Shown here one piece after another: positions 24,601 to 33,598 of a stretch of 64,000 bases of DNA. Every line of letters starts with the position of its first letter. The first letter of the stretch is position 1. Below the pieces are notes generated by a model, which was not told where the DNA came from, searched no databases, and saw only the letters and a program-made list of their open reading frames with translations. The translations under genes and the position numbers were made by a program. The DNA comes from NC2004 sp050874905 (GTDB lineage: Bacteria > Bacillota > Clostridia > Lachnospirales > Lachnospiraceae): contig JBNMLP010000009.1 of the NCBI GenBank assembly GCA_050874905.1, forward strand, positions 53,968 through 117,967. The letters run 5' to 3'.

Positions 24601-27042
24601 TGAATTGTACTGCAAAGCAGTGGAAAGTGTTGTTTGATCCGCATCATACAATGCTTTCGGGATCTCCCACTGTGTCTCTACTGCACAAGTAAAGCTGGCA
24701 TTTTCCGGTGTGAATTGTGTTACGATTGAAATCGTATCACTGCCGGATGCTGTAACCGCCTCAGATACCTCAGCCGTATAACTCTTTCGTTCAGCCTCGG
24801 CATTTACCACACGATACTGATACTTCGCTCCGGAAGCATCTGTCATTTCCAGACCGGACACGGTTACTTCGCCTGTCTTTTTGTCCACCTGGTCCTTTGT
24901 CGTTTCGCACGTTGTCTCCTTCTCGCTTACGATCGTAAATGGAGTCTGATAGGTTGTTACACGTCCTGTATAATCAGACCATACCGTATCAGAAGCCTTC
25001 TTCCACTGTAACTGATATGTGACAGCATTCGGATAAAGAGAGGAATTAGCTGCATCGTGATAATGTCCATCTTTCGTATAATAATCCCAGATACTTTTAA
25101 TGGTAAGATCTGTTGTCTTACGATACACTGCCTGATAGGTGGTATCCTGACTTGGGCAGGTGATCGTCTGTCCTGCACGATACGTTGCTGCAGAAGTCTT
25201 CCATCCCGCAAATTCATATCCTTCTTTTTCCGGAATTTCTGCCGGAATCGTATAGGAAGCTCCTGCTTCTTCAATGGAAGCATCCCGGCTCGTCTGCGTA
25301 CCCAATGTTCCACCATCCAGATTCCAGGAGATCTGAACACCCTTGCGGATCGTTACATACTTCTTTACTTCTGCGGTTACCTCTGACGCTGTTTTGCCAC
25401 TCTTCGTTGCCTGTGCCGTCATACAGATTGTGTATGTACCGGACGCAAGCGCAGACAGATCAATATCCTTTGTCTCTGTTTTTGCAGAAACCCTCATGGC
25501 AACAACCTTGGAAGTTCCTTTCTTTATCAGCTTATTATCTGATATCTGATAATAATTGCCGGCTGCATCCTGGATATAATAGGTTGCAATTACATTAGAA
25601 CCATCCACGGCTTTACTCTGATCCGTGATCGTCAAAGTATCTTTTCTGGTCAGCAGATCATTTTTATTCAATGCAAAGGAGTTAAACGGCTTCTGGCATT
25701 TGCTCTGGTCTACCGAAAACTGCTTGGCAATTGTCTTTACTTCTCCGTCACAATCCGTTACCGTCTGGCGGATCAGGTAGATGGCATTTTCCTCATAGGT
25801 AAATTTCACCTTATTGGAGAAGGTACGATCTGTACCGGATTCATATACCACTTCTGTTTCCGTTGTATTCGGTGTCACGTTCAGATTAGTCAAAGATACC
25901 TTGCTGCCTGTTGACACTTTTGTTGCACTGATTTCTTCTGTAAATCCAGGAAAATCATCCTTGGAACTACTTGCAATCGTACAAGTTTTATTCTGGGTAT
26001 CAATATTTGTTTCAAAATCCGGCTGTGGCTCATTATTGGTATGTACCTGCAGGTAAACCTCTGCCTGATCTTTTGTTTTATCATACTCGCTGGCACGATA
26101 TATCTGATAATACCCTTCCTTATCAAAGGTTTCTCTCGAAATATTTCCATGTGAGATGATCACTTTTTTATCCGCCGGAATGTCCAGAGTATCATCCTCT
26201 TTTATAAAATCCAGACTGGTTGGTGAGTATGTTACCGTCCATCCTCCATCATCTAATAATGTGTCATCATCTCCCACTAATGTCCAGTCATCATCCAATA
26301 AATAAACATAGCGGTTATAATCCTTTTCTTCCTGTTCTTTGACCGTCGTGTTTTTATGAAGTACATTTCTTGTAGAATGGGATTTGATATAATCTGCGAT
26401 CAATTTGATCTGATTCTCCTTATTTCCATCCGCTGTACTTACAAATTTACCTTCTCCTACTTTATTGATAAATTCTTTGGAAGCGTTTTCGTTTGTACTG
26501 CTGCCCCATCCAATGTAGGAAATATTATCTTCCACCAGACGATTGATGATCTCTGCTGTTGAATATTGACTGCTGAAATCAGCAATGTTTGCCTCATTTA
26601 AATTTACTAAATAGGAGTCGTAACCTTCACTCCAGTCCGGTGTACGGATAATTGTCGTCAAATCCTTTACAACATCCATATCAAGGGAAATGTTAGACAT
26701 TGTAAAGTCAGTAAGCTTGCCACAATTATGACTTCTGTAGCTGGCGAGTGGACCAAACCCTCCGCGGAAATCATAAGTATTGTCATATGCTTCCTTTACA
26801 GGAACAACCGTCTGTCCTGTCTTTTGCACAGATGACCCTGTAGTTACATCGACACAAGTCCATTTTACAAGGTAATTATTGCGATTCGCATTGTTTGCTG
26901 TCAGATCAACATTTTGTGCCGTACTATTAGTTCCTGCACTATACCATACCTGAATCCCGGTTGGCAATGCTTTGATATGAATCTTTCGATATTTGTCATT
27001 AGGACTATACGATGTTTGAGATTTGGCTATTAACGTAATCAC
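21610..27042 (-). CDS. Giant secreted adhesin, main part (downstream of a frameshift)
   Basis: This open frame of about 1,800 residues continues the secreted protein begun at 27739, in the next frame. Its own first codon is a GTG with no ribosome binding site. Visible parts in order: a unique N-terminal region; an InlB-like repeat (about 585-650, WNLDGGTLG to GYEFAGWKT); sugar-adhesin-like acidic repeats with IPEDSELIIKPG and VPEDTDVTIPEG; a TTEA linker (about 1400); an FN3-like domain (KISLSWLKVKKATKYEIYW); a Big_2-like domain (YSSNKKVAVVDKKGCVTAKK); and C-terminal BspA-type LRR_5 repeats (IADDAFSGCTKLKKVTLG). No LPXTG-type anchor is evident. Likely a cell-surface adhesin regulated by the adjacent two-component pair. 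Confidence 0.85.
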   Translation of the reverse strand: MITLIAKSQTSYSPNDKYRKIHIKALPTGIQVWYSAGTNSTAQNVDLTANNANRNNYLVKWTCVDVTTGSSVQKTGQTVVPVKEAYDNTYDFRGGFGPLASYRSHNCGKLTDFTMSNISLDMDVVKDLTTIIRTPDWSEGYDSYLVNLNEANIADFSSQYSTAEIINRLVEDNISYIGWGSSTNENASKEFINKVGEGKFVSTADGNKENQIKLIADYIKSHSTRNVLHKNTTVKEQEEKDYNRYVYLLDDDWTLVGDDDTLLDDGGWTVTYSPTSLDFIKEDDTLDIPADKKVIISHGNISRETFDKEGYYQIYRASEYDKTKDQAEVYLQVHTNNEPQPDFETNIDTQNKTCTIASSSKDDFPGFTEEISATKVSTGSKVSLTNLNVTPNTTETEVVYESGTDRTFSNKVKFTYEENAIYLIRQTVTDCDGEVKTIAKQFSVDQSKCQKPFNSFALNKNDLLTRKDTLTITDQSKAVDGSNVIATYYIQDAAGNYYQISDNKLIKKGTSKVVAMRVSAKTETKDIDLSALASGTYTICMTAQATKSGKTASEVTAEVKKYVTIRKGVQISWNLDGGTLGTQTSRDASIEEAGASYTIPAEIPEKEGYEFAGWKTSAATYRAGQTITCPSQDTTYQAVYRKTTDLTIKSIWDYYTKDGHYHDAANSSLYPNAVTYQLQWKKASDTVWSDYTGRVTTYQTPFTIVSEKETTCETTKDQVDKKTGEVTVSGLEMTDASGAKYQYRVVNAEAERKSYTAEVSEAVTASGSDTISIVTQFTPENASFTCAVETQWEIPKALYDADQTTLSTALQYNSWNYEKEGVTYQQKWQNIQQKDAVKSLTNAEDYKTSYTVWKWEMEEAGQEAASTPYRYRAQLDRKQSTFNGKKEIPSYVTVETSDTHFQYGVEQQQAAVLVLSLDPEYFDYDEAENKITLKKDITLDEPLSVYDDIKINLNGHKLLPKEEGQTTIDVKNKEAELTVIDVDGKGDAGTVGGVANASWVDKDGNRHYEDFTEARKHVPDDTKQITLEKDTTLEEDLSIPEDSELIIKPGVRMDIPKDKTLTVPNGSSILNDGQIHNEGTLKNEGSVDGTGSVDNQGTIENDGVLGNEVTSQPGSKLDAKTSWTDGDKTYYGPFDEALKKAPKGSTITVRQDSEFPKDGKVPDDVTINVNEDAKLTVPEDTDVTIPEGTTINNNGTLDVKGNVTVKNGVVQMDKESILDDKNTSVKVKNGAPDVCVDGLDKVYQTTAYQEAVKEDPTDLMQSEVRLTASRSKNPSNLIKQALPENEEVTRYMEFTTDLYLSWSSGDTKVVPLSDTGTLLLVAVPLKNSEKGKTGYQVYRSHIEDGTEVVETLPQLSEAERNAPEKEGFYMDADYAYIYCQKFSTYAIAYDKENAGEVTTEAAVTTAAQATTEAAAVSKDAKKKKTAKKDTVSGNDLAKLKNLPLLLAKGKGGNKKISLSWLKVKKATKYEIYWSYCDGKTNYKLLKRTGNKNAEHKKLSNKRAYKYFVIAYRTVKGKKVYLAKSPTLHVAMKQDKKTNVKKVTANYKTLTLQKKEKTKLTAAFTKENNKKKLLKHVSELRFYSSNKKVAVVDKKGCVTAKKQGSCTLYVMANNGAFAKIKLTVAKDAVTELSSVKQTKKGMLLKDKKTGGMYRVLSTENGKKTVELVKPLDNEVTSFFTEAVISIDGTDYIVSKIADDAFSGCTKLKKVTLGTGVIEIGKRSFKNCKSLTSVRLPIWLFVIGDEAFAGCSKLSALQVQGSNITTYTCGKNAFKGTSSKMKVTCPAGKKSQYQQIFTKQGLAKTSIFKETN

Positions 27043-27739
27043 TATAGTTAGTGATGGAATAGTCTGCCAGCATTACATCTGCACCAACACCAAAGCTTGT
27101 GACATCGTCTGCAAGCTTCGCTTCCATATTGATCTTATGGTCATTGGCAGTGTCAAAGGCAAAACGGAATGCGGAAAGTCTGACATTGTTTGTACCCCAG
27201 CAGCTGTTAAAACTGGTGTTGATCCAGTTCGTCTTTCCATCCTTTTCATATATACCGATAACATCGAATTGCGTATTTCCAGGCCATACAGTATAAGCCA
27301 CTTTTCCGTTGGTCACATACCACATGTCATAGCAGCGCAGCGGTTTGATATCTGCACTTCCATAACGGCTGGCTTTCACCAGCTGTACAGCTTTGGTATC
27401 GGTACCGTTTACCCGGCATTTATACCAGTATTTATCCCCCACCTTAGGAGAAAATGTATAGGTCAGGGATGTCGCCCCCGCTACCTCCTGATAAGTTCCA
27501 TTTTCCTCTGTGCTGTAATACCACTGCACCGTATTTGCTGTTCCTTCTTTGATTTCTGTCACAAGTGTGGCGGAACTTGCCGACATATTCTTTCCATAAG
27601 GATATGACTCATTGGCAAATGTCACAGCTGCCATACTATTATCCGCAGCACTTGCAAACTGTGTTCCGGCCGGAAGCAATGATACTACCATCACAACTGC
27701 CAACACCCATGCGGCAAATTTCTTTCCAAATTCTCTCAT
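27005..27739 (-). CDS. Giant secreted adhesin, N-terminal part (before the frameshift)
   Basis: ATG 27739 with GAAGGAGG upstream begins a signal peptide (MREFGKKFAAWVLAVVMVVS, then LLPAGTQFASA). The mature part starts with an Ig-like strand region (VQWYYSTEENGTYQEVAGAT, YTFSPKVGDKYWYKCRV). It stops at TAG 27005 after SQISNIV. The next frame is open across this point and continues with SPNDKYRKIHIKALP. The full protein would be about 2,040 residues if the +1 shift were absent. Confidence 0.85.
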   Translation of the reverse strand: MREFGKKFAAWVLAVVMVVSLLPAGTQFASAADNSMAAVTFANESYPYGKNMSASSATLVTEIKEGTANTVQWYYSTEENGTYQEVAGATSLTYTFSPKVGDKYWYKCRVNGTDTKAVQLVKASRYGSADIKPLRCYDMWYVTNGKVAYTVWPGNTQFDVIGIYEKDGKTNWINTSFNSCWGTNNVRLSAFRFAFDTANDHKINMEAKLADDVTSFGVGADVMLADYSITNYSDYVNSQISNIV

Positions 27740-27834
27740 GATAAAACCTCCTTCTCTCTTTTGTTTGTTTTGTCTATTTCTAACACATCATGATTTGTAT
27801 ACACTCTTTTTTACTTTACCATCACAAGTAGGAC

Positions 27835-27880
27835 AAAAGAAGGACAAAATACGACATATCCTGCATTTTGTCCTTCTTTT
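27835..27880 (-). terminator. Terminator after the LytS-type histidine kinase
   Basis: A perfect 16-bp stem (AAAAGAAGGACAAAAT with its complement) around a 14-nt loop, ending in T, six nt after the kinase stop. Confidence 0.92.
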
Positions 27881-27885
27881 CTCCA

Positions 27886-29175
27886 CTATTCAACCGGAAT
27901 AATAACTCTCACGGTACACCCTTGTCCCGGCGCACTTGTGATCATTAGCTGCGCCTTGCATAAATAGGAAAGCCTTTTCCTGATATTTTTCAATCCTACA
28001 TGAACCCTTCCGTCCTCTTTCGGCTCTTCCGGATCATAACCTGCTCCATCGTCCTTAATCTCTAAAATGATCTTATTTTTCTCCCGGAACGTACGGATCC
28101 ACACCGTTCCCCCTTCCTCTTTTTTGGTAATCCCATGTTTGATCGCATTTTCTACCAATGGCTGCAGTGTCAGTGCCGGAAGTTTAAACCCGCTTTCCTC
28201 GATCTCATACTCTACCCTGATCCGATCCTTAAACCTTCGTTTTTCCACTGCCACATAGTTTTTCACATGCTCCAGTTCCTTCCCAAAAGAAATGGTTCCC
28301 TCCTGCTCGATCGACTCCATATTTCCATATAGATACGACGCAAACTCATCAATGGCACGTACCGCTTCTTCCTGATCTTTGCTGCACAAATAGCGGATGG
28401 CGGTAAGCGTGTTGAAAATGAAATGCGGTTTGATCTGAGAACGAAGCAATGCCACCTTCATATCATAAATCTGCGCTTCCTGCTCCTTTAAGATCTGATT
28501 TTGCTCCATGATCGCCATCATAAACAAAAACAGCATGGAAAGTGCGATCGCCATATTGACCAAAGATATTCCATAGAAAAACAGTAACGCAACACTGGCA
28601 AAGAACAACAGCAGCACATAGGAACACAAAGAGAAAAATGTTCCCCGCTTTATACGTGTGCGGTATTGCAAAAGGATCGTCGTATCAATGACGGCACACA
28701 GCCATCCAAACAGCATGCAAACTGGATACGCATTTTGCCGGTGATAAAAGTTGTCTGCATCAAAATAGTAATACAGATTTGTAAACTGGGAAATGATCAG
28801 CATGATCACAGCGATGGCAATGATAACATAAACAAGCCGGATCCGGAAAAGCGGCTTTCTTTCCTCTTCAAATGTATCTTTTATGCTCTCCCAGATATAA
28901 CAGTGAAACAATAGTACGATCACATCTGTCACAAAAAATACAAGGAAATTGGTGATCCGCACCATGTAATATCCTATTTGACCCGAGGAACCACGAAACA
29001 GCCATGCCAGGGCATCCATACATAAAAGTACAGCACTGCTCACCTGCATAAAAAATAATATTCTTCGTTTCTTTTTGTCAAAGGAGCGAATGAAAAATAA
29101 ACAGATCGCTGTGATCGTAAAAAACAAAGTTCCCCAAAATTCCATTGCTACATGAACCAGCCTCAGTATACTCAT
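27886..29175 (-). CDS. Sensor histidine kinase, LytS/YesM type
   Basis: This 429-residue kinase has about six membrane helices (residues 5-215), a short coiled linker (QNQILKEQEAQIYDMKVALL), then the His-kinase domain with SQIKPHFIFNTL (phospho-His in PHF) and an ATPase lid with LQPLVENAIKHG and DDGAGY. AGGAGG precedes ATG 29175, nine nt after the regulator gene. It would pass phosphate to the regulator at 29185. The pair lies upstream of the giant adhesin and is a good candidate for controlling it. Confidence 0.93.
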   Translation of the reverse strand: MSILRLVHVAMEFWGTLFFTITAICLFFIRSFDKKKRRILFFMQVSSAVLLCMDALAWLFRGSSGQIGYYMVRITNFLVFFVTDVIVLLFHCYIWESIKDTFEEERKPLFRIRLVYVIIAIAVIMLIISQFTNLYYYFDADNFYHRQNAYPVCMLFGWLCAVIDTTILLQYRTRIKRGTFFSLCSYVLLLFFASVALLFFYGISLVNMAIALSMLFLFMMAIMEQNQILKEQEAQIYDMKVALLRSQIKPHFIFNTLTAIRYLCSKDQEEAVRAIDEFASYLYGNMESIEQEGTISFGKELEHVKNYVAVEKRRFKDRIRVEYEIEESGFKLPALTLQPLVENAIKHGITKKEEGGTVWIRTFREKNKIILEIKDDGAGYDPEEPKEDGRVHVGLKNIRKRLSYLCKAQLMITSAPGQGCTVRVIIPVE

Positions 29176-29184
29176 GGATCCCTC

Positions 29185-29979
29185 CTAATCACATAATTCT
29201 CCTAATGTTGTCTCCGCCCAGCTATACTGGGACATATATTCTCCATGAAACGCCTGTCTGGCTTCCGGATCTTGTTGTAAATATCGGAAATAATCACAGG
29301 AAATAGCTTCCGGTACAATTGCATATGCATTCCGGCTTTTTTTGTATATCTGATATACGCCTGCCTCCCGCAGGGTACTTTCCAGTTCCTGTAATATCTT
29401 ATTGACATAGTCCTGCACTTTTTTGGTATATGCCTTATCCTCAAACAAAATAGAGGCAAGTTCCCGTTTCGTCACAGTCGCTCCCTTCCGATCGATCAGA
29501 TAAGCCAGTGCTTCTTTCGATTTTGCCCGCTTAAAATGCAGTGCTTTTCCGTTTACAAACACTTCAAAACATCCAAATGTCTCTGCAACCATTACATATG
29601 CTACCTTTTTCTCTTCTGGTTCTACCGGATACCGCAAATGATCAAATTCTTTTTTTATTTCCTCTGCCCTTGCCGGTTTCAGCACATAGCCGCTGGCATA
29701 TAACGCAAATGCCTCCCTGTAATAATCCTGGTAAGCCGTCACAAATATAATGTTCAATCGAGGGTACTGTACACTTATCTTCTGTGCCAGCTCTATTCCA
29801 CTAATTCCCGGCATTTCAATATCTAAAAATGCGACCTGGACAGAGTGTTTTTCTACATATTCTAATGCCTTTTTAGAAGAAGAAAAACCGGTCACTTCAC
29901 TGTCCGGTTCTACTTTCTTTATCTCCTCGATCAATCCCATTAAGGCATATTCTTCATCGTCTACTGCAATTATCTTCAC
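29185..29979 (-). CDS. Response regulator with SARP-like output
   Basis: This 264-residue regulator has a receiver domain (DDEE at 7-10, phospho-acceptor Asp in FLDIEMPG at about 52-59, Lys in VLKPA) and a C-terminal DNA-binding domain with AYLIDRKGATVTKRELASILF and a winged-helix look, similar to OmpR/SARP-type outputs. It is not LytTR. GTG 29979 with AGGTGG seven bases upstream is the start. It forms a two-gene unit with the kinase that follows. Confidence 0.88.
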   Translation of the reverse strand: MKIIAVDDEEYALMGLIEEIKKVEPDSEVTGFSSSKKALEYVEKHSVQVAFLDIEMPGISGIELAQKISVQYPRLNIIFVTAYQDYYREAFALYASGYVLKPARAEEIKKEFDHLRYPVEPEEKKVAYVMVAETFGCFEVFVNGKALHFKRAKSKEALAYLIDRKGATVTKRELASILFEDKAYTKKVQDYVNKILQELESTLREAGVYQIYKKSRNAYAIVPEAISCDYFRYLQQDPEARQAFHGEYMSQYSWAETTLGELCD

Positions 29980-30061
29980 TCTGATCCCACCTTTTATGTT
30001 GTGCTGTCACAATAATTCTTACGCAGTGTTTTCCTGCTTTTTTCTTCTCCGAACCATCCTC

Positions 30062-30829
30062 TCAGTCATTGGAAATCTTTTCTTTTTCCTCCGCCGGATA
30101 TGCAATGGAGATCAGTGTGAGTCCCTGTGGTGGTGCTTTCGGCCCGGACACATTCCGGTCTTTTGCCTCTAATATCTCTTTCACCCGCTCCGGGGTATAC
30201 AGTCCGGTTCCCACTCTGGCCAATGTTCCGGCAATGATCCGCACCATATTATAAAGGAACCCGTTTCCGGTGATCCGCATCCGGATCTCATCCCCCTCTT
30301 TAGTAAGCGTTAAGCCATAGATAGTACGCACCGTAGAACGCACCTGCGTGCGCGGGGTACAAAAGCTCTTAAAATCATGTTCGCCGATCAGATAATCGGC
30401 GGCTTTCTGCATGTTCTCCACATCCATCGGATAGTAGATAAAATAGCTGTACAACCTTCTCATAGGATCCGGAATCCGACGATTTAAAAAGCGGTATTCG
30501 TAGGTCTTTACCGTATCCTGAAACCGTGGATGCCAGTCATCTGCTACCTCATCGGAACGCTGGATCCGGATATCATCCGGCAGCCGCTGGTTTAACGCAA
30601 AACTGAACTTCTCTCCCGGTATCCGGCTATTGGTGTCAAAGACTGCCACATTTCCTAATGCATGCACTCCGGAGTCTGTCCGGCTTGCCCCGATCACCGC
30701 AATCTCTTCCCGGCACAGATCGGTAAGCGCACGGTTCAGCACTTCTTCTACCGTAATTCCATTATTTTGAATCTGCCACCCGCAGTAATTTGTTCCATCA
30801 TAGGAAACGATCAAACGTACTCGCTTCAT
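30062..30829 (-). CDS. truA: tRNA pseudouridine(38-40) synthase
   Basis: TruA modifies U38-40 in the anticodon arm of several tRNAs. The 255-residue protein has the catalytic Asp in ASRTDSGVHALGN and the conserved NYCGWQIQ and GNGFLYNMVRI segments. It ends the ecfA-ecfT-truA run, 16 nt after ecfT. In many Firmicutes rplM-rpsI follow truA directly; here a 10-kb block lies in between. Confidence 0.97.
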   Translation of the reverse strand: MKRVRLIVSYDGTNYCGWQIQNNGITVEEVLNRALTDLCREEIAVIGASRTDSGVHALGNVAVFDTNSRIPGEKFSFALNQRLPDDIRIQRSDEVADDWHPRFQDTVKTYEYRFLNRRIPDPMRRLYSYFIYYPMDVENMQKAADYLIGEHDFKSFCTPRTQVRSTVRTIYGLTLTKEGDEIRMRITGNGFLYNMVRIIAGTLARVGTGLYTPERVKEILEAKDRNVSGPKAPPQGLTLISIAYPAEEKEKISND

Positions 30830-30844
30830 TTTCCCTCCATTTTT

Positions 30845-31648
30845 TTACCAGAGAATTGCTGCAAGAATCATCAGAACAAAATAGGCAATGATCCAGATAT
30901 ACGCCAGATAATCGCGTTTCTGATAATACAAAGGATACAGCTTGGTTCTGCCGCTTCCGCCCTGATAGCATCTGGCTTCCATCGCCAGAGCCAGATCATT
31001 GGCACGACGGATCGCCGACACAAACAATGGAATGATGATCGGCACCAGTCCCTTTGCTTTCTCCTTTAAACTGCCCTGTTCAAAATCTGCACAGCGCGCT
31101 GCCTGCGCCTTCATGATCTTATCAAGTTCTTCCGTCAGAATCGGAATAAAACGAAGTGCGATCGACATCATCATCGCAAATTCATGTACCGGAATATGCA
31201 GCTTATTCAACGGACGGAACGCTTTCTCAATACCGTCGGTCAACTGATTTGGTGTCGTGGTAAATGTCATCAGGGACGAACCAACGACCAGATAAAGCAG
31301 CCGCACCCCCATAAATGCCGCATTGATCACACCTTCCTTGCTCAATACCAGAAAATGCCATTGAAACCATACCGTATCTCCCTTGGTAAACAGCATATTT
31401 AACACGCAGGAAAACACGAGCAAAAATACGATTGGTTTCAATCCACGCAAAATATAAGATAACGGAACTTTCGATATCGCGATCACCAGCACCAGTGCCA
31501 CTGTCGCAATTGCAAATGACAGAATTCCCTTTTCCAAAAACAGACTGATGACAAACAGCATCGTTGCAAACAGCTTCACCCGCGGATCCAGTTTGTGTAT
31601 CACAGACTCAGACGGGTAATACTGTCCTATTGTAATATCTCGAATCAT
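30845..31648 (-). CDS. ecfT: Energy-coupling factor transporter transmembrane protein EcfT
   Basis: This 267-residue membrane protein couples the EcfA ATPases to vitamin-binding S subunits. It starts IGQYYPSESVIHKLDPRVKL and has about five helices, with the two Ala-Arg-Gly-like coupling motifs ARCAD and EARCY. It overlaps the ecfA fusion by 4 nt (ATGA). No S component is encoded in the window, so this is a shared group II module. Confidence 0.95.
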   Translation of the reverse strand: MIRDITIGQYYPSESVIHKLDPRVKLFATMLFVISLFLEKGILSFAIATVALVLVIAISKVPLSYILRGLKPIVFLLVFSCVLNMLFTKGDTVWFQWHFLVLSKEGVINAAFMGVRLLYLVVGSSLMTFTTTPNQLTDGIEKAFRPLNKLHIPVHEFAMMMSIALRFIPILTEELDKIMKAQAARCADFEQGSLKEKAKGLVPIIIPLFVSAIRRANDLALAMEARCYQGGSGRTKLYPLYYQKRDYLAYIWIIAYFVLMILAAILW

Positions 31649-33456
31649 TGTTTTGCCTCATTTCCGAACCAGCCCGCTATCGTGTCGGCTGCTGCTTCTT
31701 CCTTTATCATATAAGGGTATGCCGGAGCCCCCTTCTTCTCAAGCGACTTCATCAGCTTGGTCACCTTTGGAACGGATAACCCGATCCGGTTCAGATCCTC
31801 TCCATGTGAAAATACCCGTGCCGGAACATCATCATAGAGCACTTCTCCATCATCCATAACAATCATGCGGTCAACATATTTGGCAATATCTTCCATGCTG
31901 TGTGACACTAAAATGATCGTAATACCCCGCTCATTACATATGAGCTTCATCTGATCTAAGATCTCATCTCTCCCCTTTGGATCAAGTCCTGCCGTCGGCT
32001 CATCCAATACCAGATAATCCGGCTCCATTGCCAGAATTCCGGCAATCGCCACACGCCTTTTTTGACCGCCGGAAAGCTGAAACGGTGACAGATCATAACA
32101 GTCATCCGGTAATCCCACCATACGGATGGCATCGTAACTGTTTTTCTCGATCTTAAGCGCATCCCAGCCAAGATTTTTCGGACCGAATGCGACATCTTCG
32201 TATACCGTATTTTCAAACAACTGATGTTCCGGATACTGGAACGAAAGTCCCACTTTGCTGCGCAGGAATTTCAGTGAAAATTCCTTATCTGAAATGTTCT
32301 GACCACAAAAATACACCGCTCCGCTCTCTGGTGTTAAAAGCCCATTCAAATGCTGGATCAGGGTTGATTTCCCGGAACCGGTATGACCAACGATTCCTAC
32401 AAACTCGCCTTTGGTAAAGGTCAGATTCACATCCTTTAACACCTGTTTTTCGTAGATCGTATTCTTGCCATAGGTATAACACACATGATCCAGAATCAGG
32501 GACGATTCCCCGTTCAGCTCCTGCATCGTCTTATGATGGTAAGCATCCGGTGCATTTTTCATCCACTGTGGCTGCAGTTCGATCAACTGATTCTTGTGGA
32601 TGCCCTGCTCTGCCAGAAGCCGGTTGATTTCTTCGGCAAGCTCCTCCTCTGTCAATATATCCTGTCGGATCTTCACCCCGCGTTTTCGCAGTTCATATGC
32701 CATCCTTGTGGCAAATGGCACCTCTAATCCAATCATCTTTAGTTCGTCCACCCGGCAGAAGATCTCTCTTGGTGTACCGCTCATCACGATCTCACCATGA
32801 TCCATCACAATAACCTGATCCGCCCCCACCGTTTCATCCATGTAGTGTGTGATCAGCAGGATCGTCATATTCTTTTCCTCATTCAACGTCCGGGCTGTCT
32901 TTATAACATCCATCCGGCCTTTCGGATCAAGCATCGCCGTCGGCTCATCCAGTACAATACACTCCGGCTCCATCGCCATCACCCCGGCAATCGCCACACG
33001 CTGCTTCTGCCCTCCGGAAAGTTTATTCGGGGAATCCTTTCTGCGGTGCCACATATTTACCGCCTTTAACGACTGCTTTACCCGCTCTCTGATCTTTCCT
33101 GTCGGCACTCCCATATTTTCGGGGCCAAATGCCACATCCTCTTCTACCACTGTCGCAATGATCTGGTTGTCCGGGTTCTGAAATACCATACCGGCACTTT
33201 TTCTGATATCATAAAGGCGGTCAAGCTCCTTCGTATCCATCCCGTTTACATAAAGGGTTCCTTCCTCCGGTGTAAAAATGGCATTCACATGCTTGGCAAA
33301 GGTGGATTTACCGGAACCATTATGCCCGAGTATCGCAACAAAATCACCCTTTTTAATGTGCAGGCTGACATTCTTTAAAGCTGTCTTGATCTCTACTACA
33401 TTCTGGTCTTCATCCCGCCTGATATATTCAAATGTTATATTCTCTGCTTTGATCAT
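31645..33456 (-). CDS. Fused EcfA1-EcfA2 ATPase of the ECF transporter
   Basis: One frame of 603 residues holds both ECF ATPases. The first half has Walker A GHNGSGKST (44-52), signature LSGGQKQR (146-153) and Walker B CIVLDEP. The second half has Walker A GHTGSGKST (357-365), LSGGQKRR and YLVLDEP. Both have intact catalytic residues, so each half should bind ATP. A linker of about 60 residues (about 265-320) joins them. In most Firmicutes these are two genes; here they are fused. It lies between rplQ and ecfT, the canonical place. Confidence 0.95.
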   Translation of the reverse strand: MIKAENITFEYIRRDEDQNVVEIKTALKNVSLHIKKGDFVAILGHNGSGKSTFAKHVNAIFTPEEGTLYVNGMDTKELDRLYDIRKSAGMVFQNPDNQIIATVVEEDVAFGPENMGVPTGKIRERVKQSLKAVNMWHRRKDSPNKLSGGQKQRVAIAGVMAMEPECIVLDEPTAMLDPKGRMDVIKTARTLNEEKNMTILLITHYMDETVGADQVIVMDHGEIVMSGTPREIFCRVDELKMIGLEVPFATRMAYELRKRGVKIRQDILTEEELAEEINRLLAEQGIHKNQLIELQPQWMKNAPDAYHHKTMQELNGESSLILDHVCYTYGKNTIYEKQVLKDVNLTFTKGEFVGIVGHTGSGKSTLIQHLNGLLTPESGAVYFCGQNISDKEFSLKFLRSKVGLSFQYPEHQLFENTVYEDVAFGPKNLGWDALKIEKNSYDAIRMVGLPDDCYDLSPFQLSGGQKRRVAIAGILAMEPDYLVLDEPTAGLDPKGRDEILDQMKLICNERGITIILVSHSMEDIAKYVDRMIVMDDGEVLYDDVPARVFSHGEDLNRIGLSVPKVTKLMKSLEKKGAPAYPYMIKEEAAADTIAGWFGNEAKQ

Positions 33457-33537
33457 TCTGTCTTCTCTTTTCTTTCACGCTTTACTTCCTGTGTATTATG
33501 GCATGTTTTTCTGCCTTTGTCCACCGCCAGCCAGCTT

Positions 33538-33574
33538 AAAAAAACTGCTATGCGACACATGCCACATAGCAGTT
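33538..33574 (-). terminator. Terminator after rplQ
   Basis: AACTGCTATG pairs with CATAGCAGTT, followed by a T run, 25 nt past the rplQ stop. The ecf genes downstream may use readthrough or their own promoter. Confidence 0.9.
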
Positions 33575-33598
33575 TATTACGATCTTATTTATCAAATC

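Noticed and set aside
27005..27042. Programmed frameshift signal in the adhesin gene
   Set aside because: No heptamer slippery site or strong downstream pairing was found; a mutation or sequence error is more likely, though not excluded.
27023..27607. Plus-strand frame of 194 codons opposite the adhesin start
   Set aside because: It lies antisense to a signal-peptide gene with a good start; no ribosome binding site.
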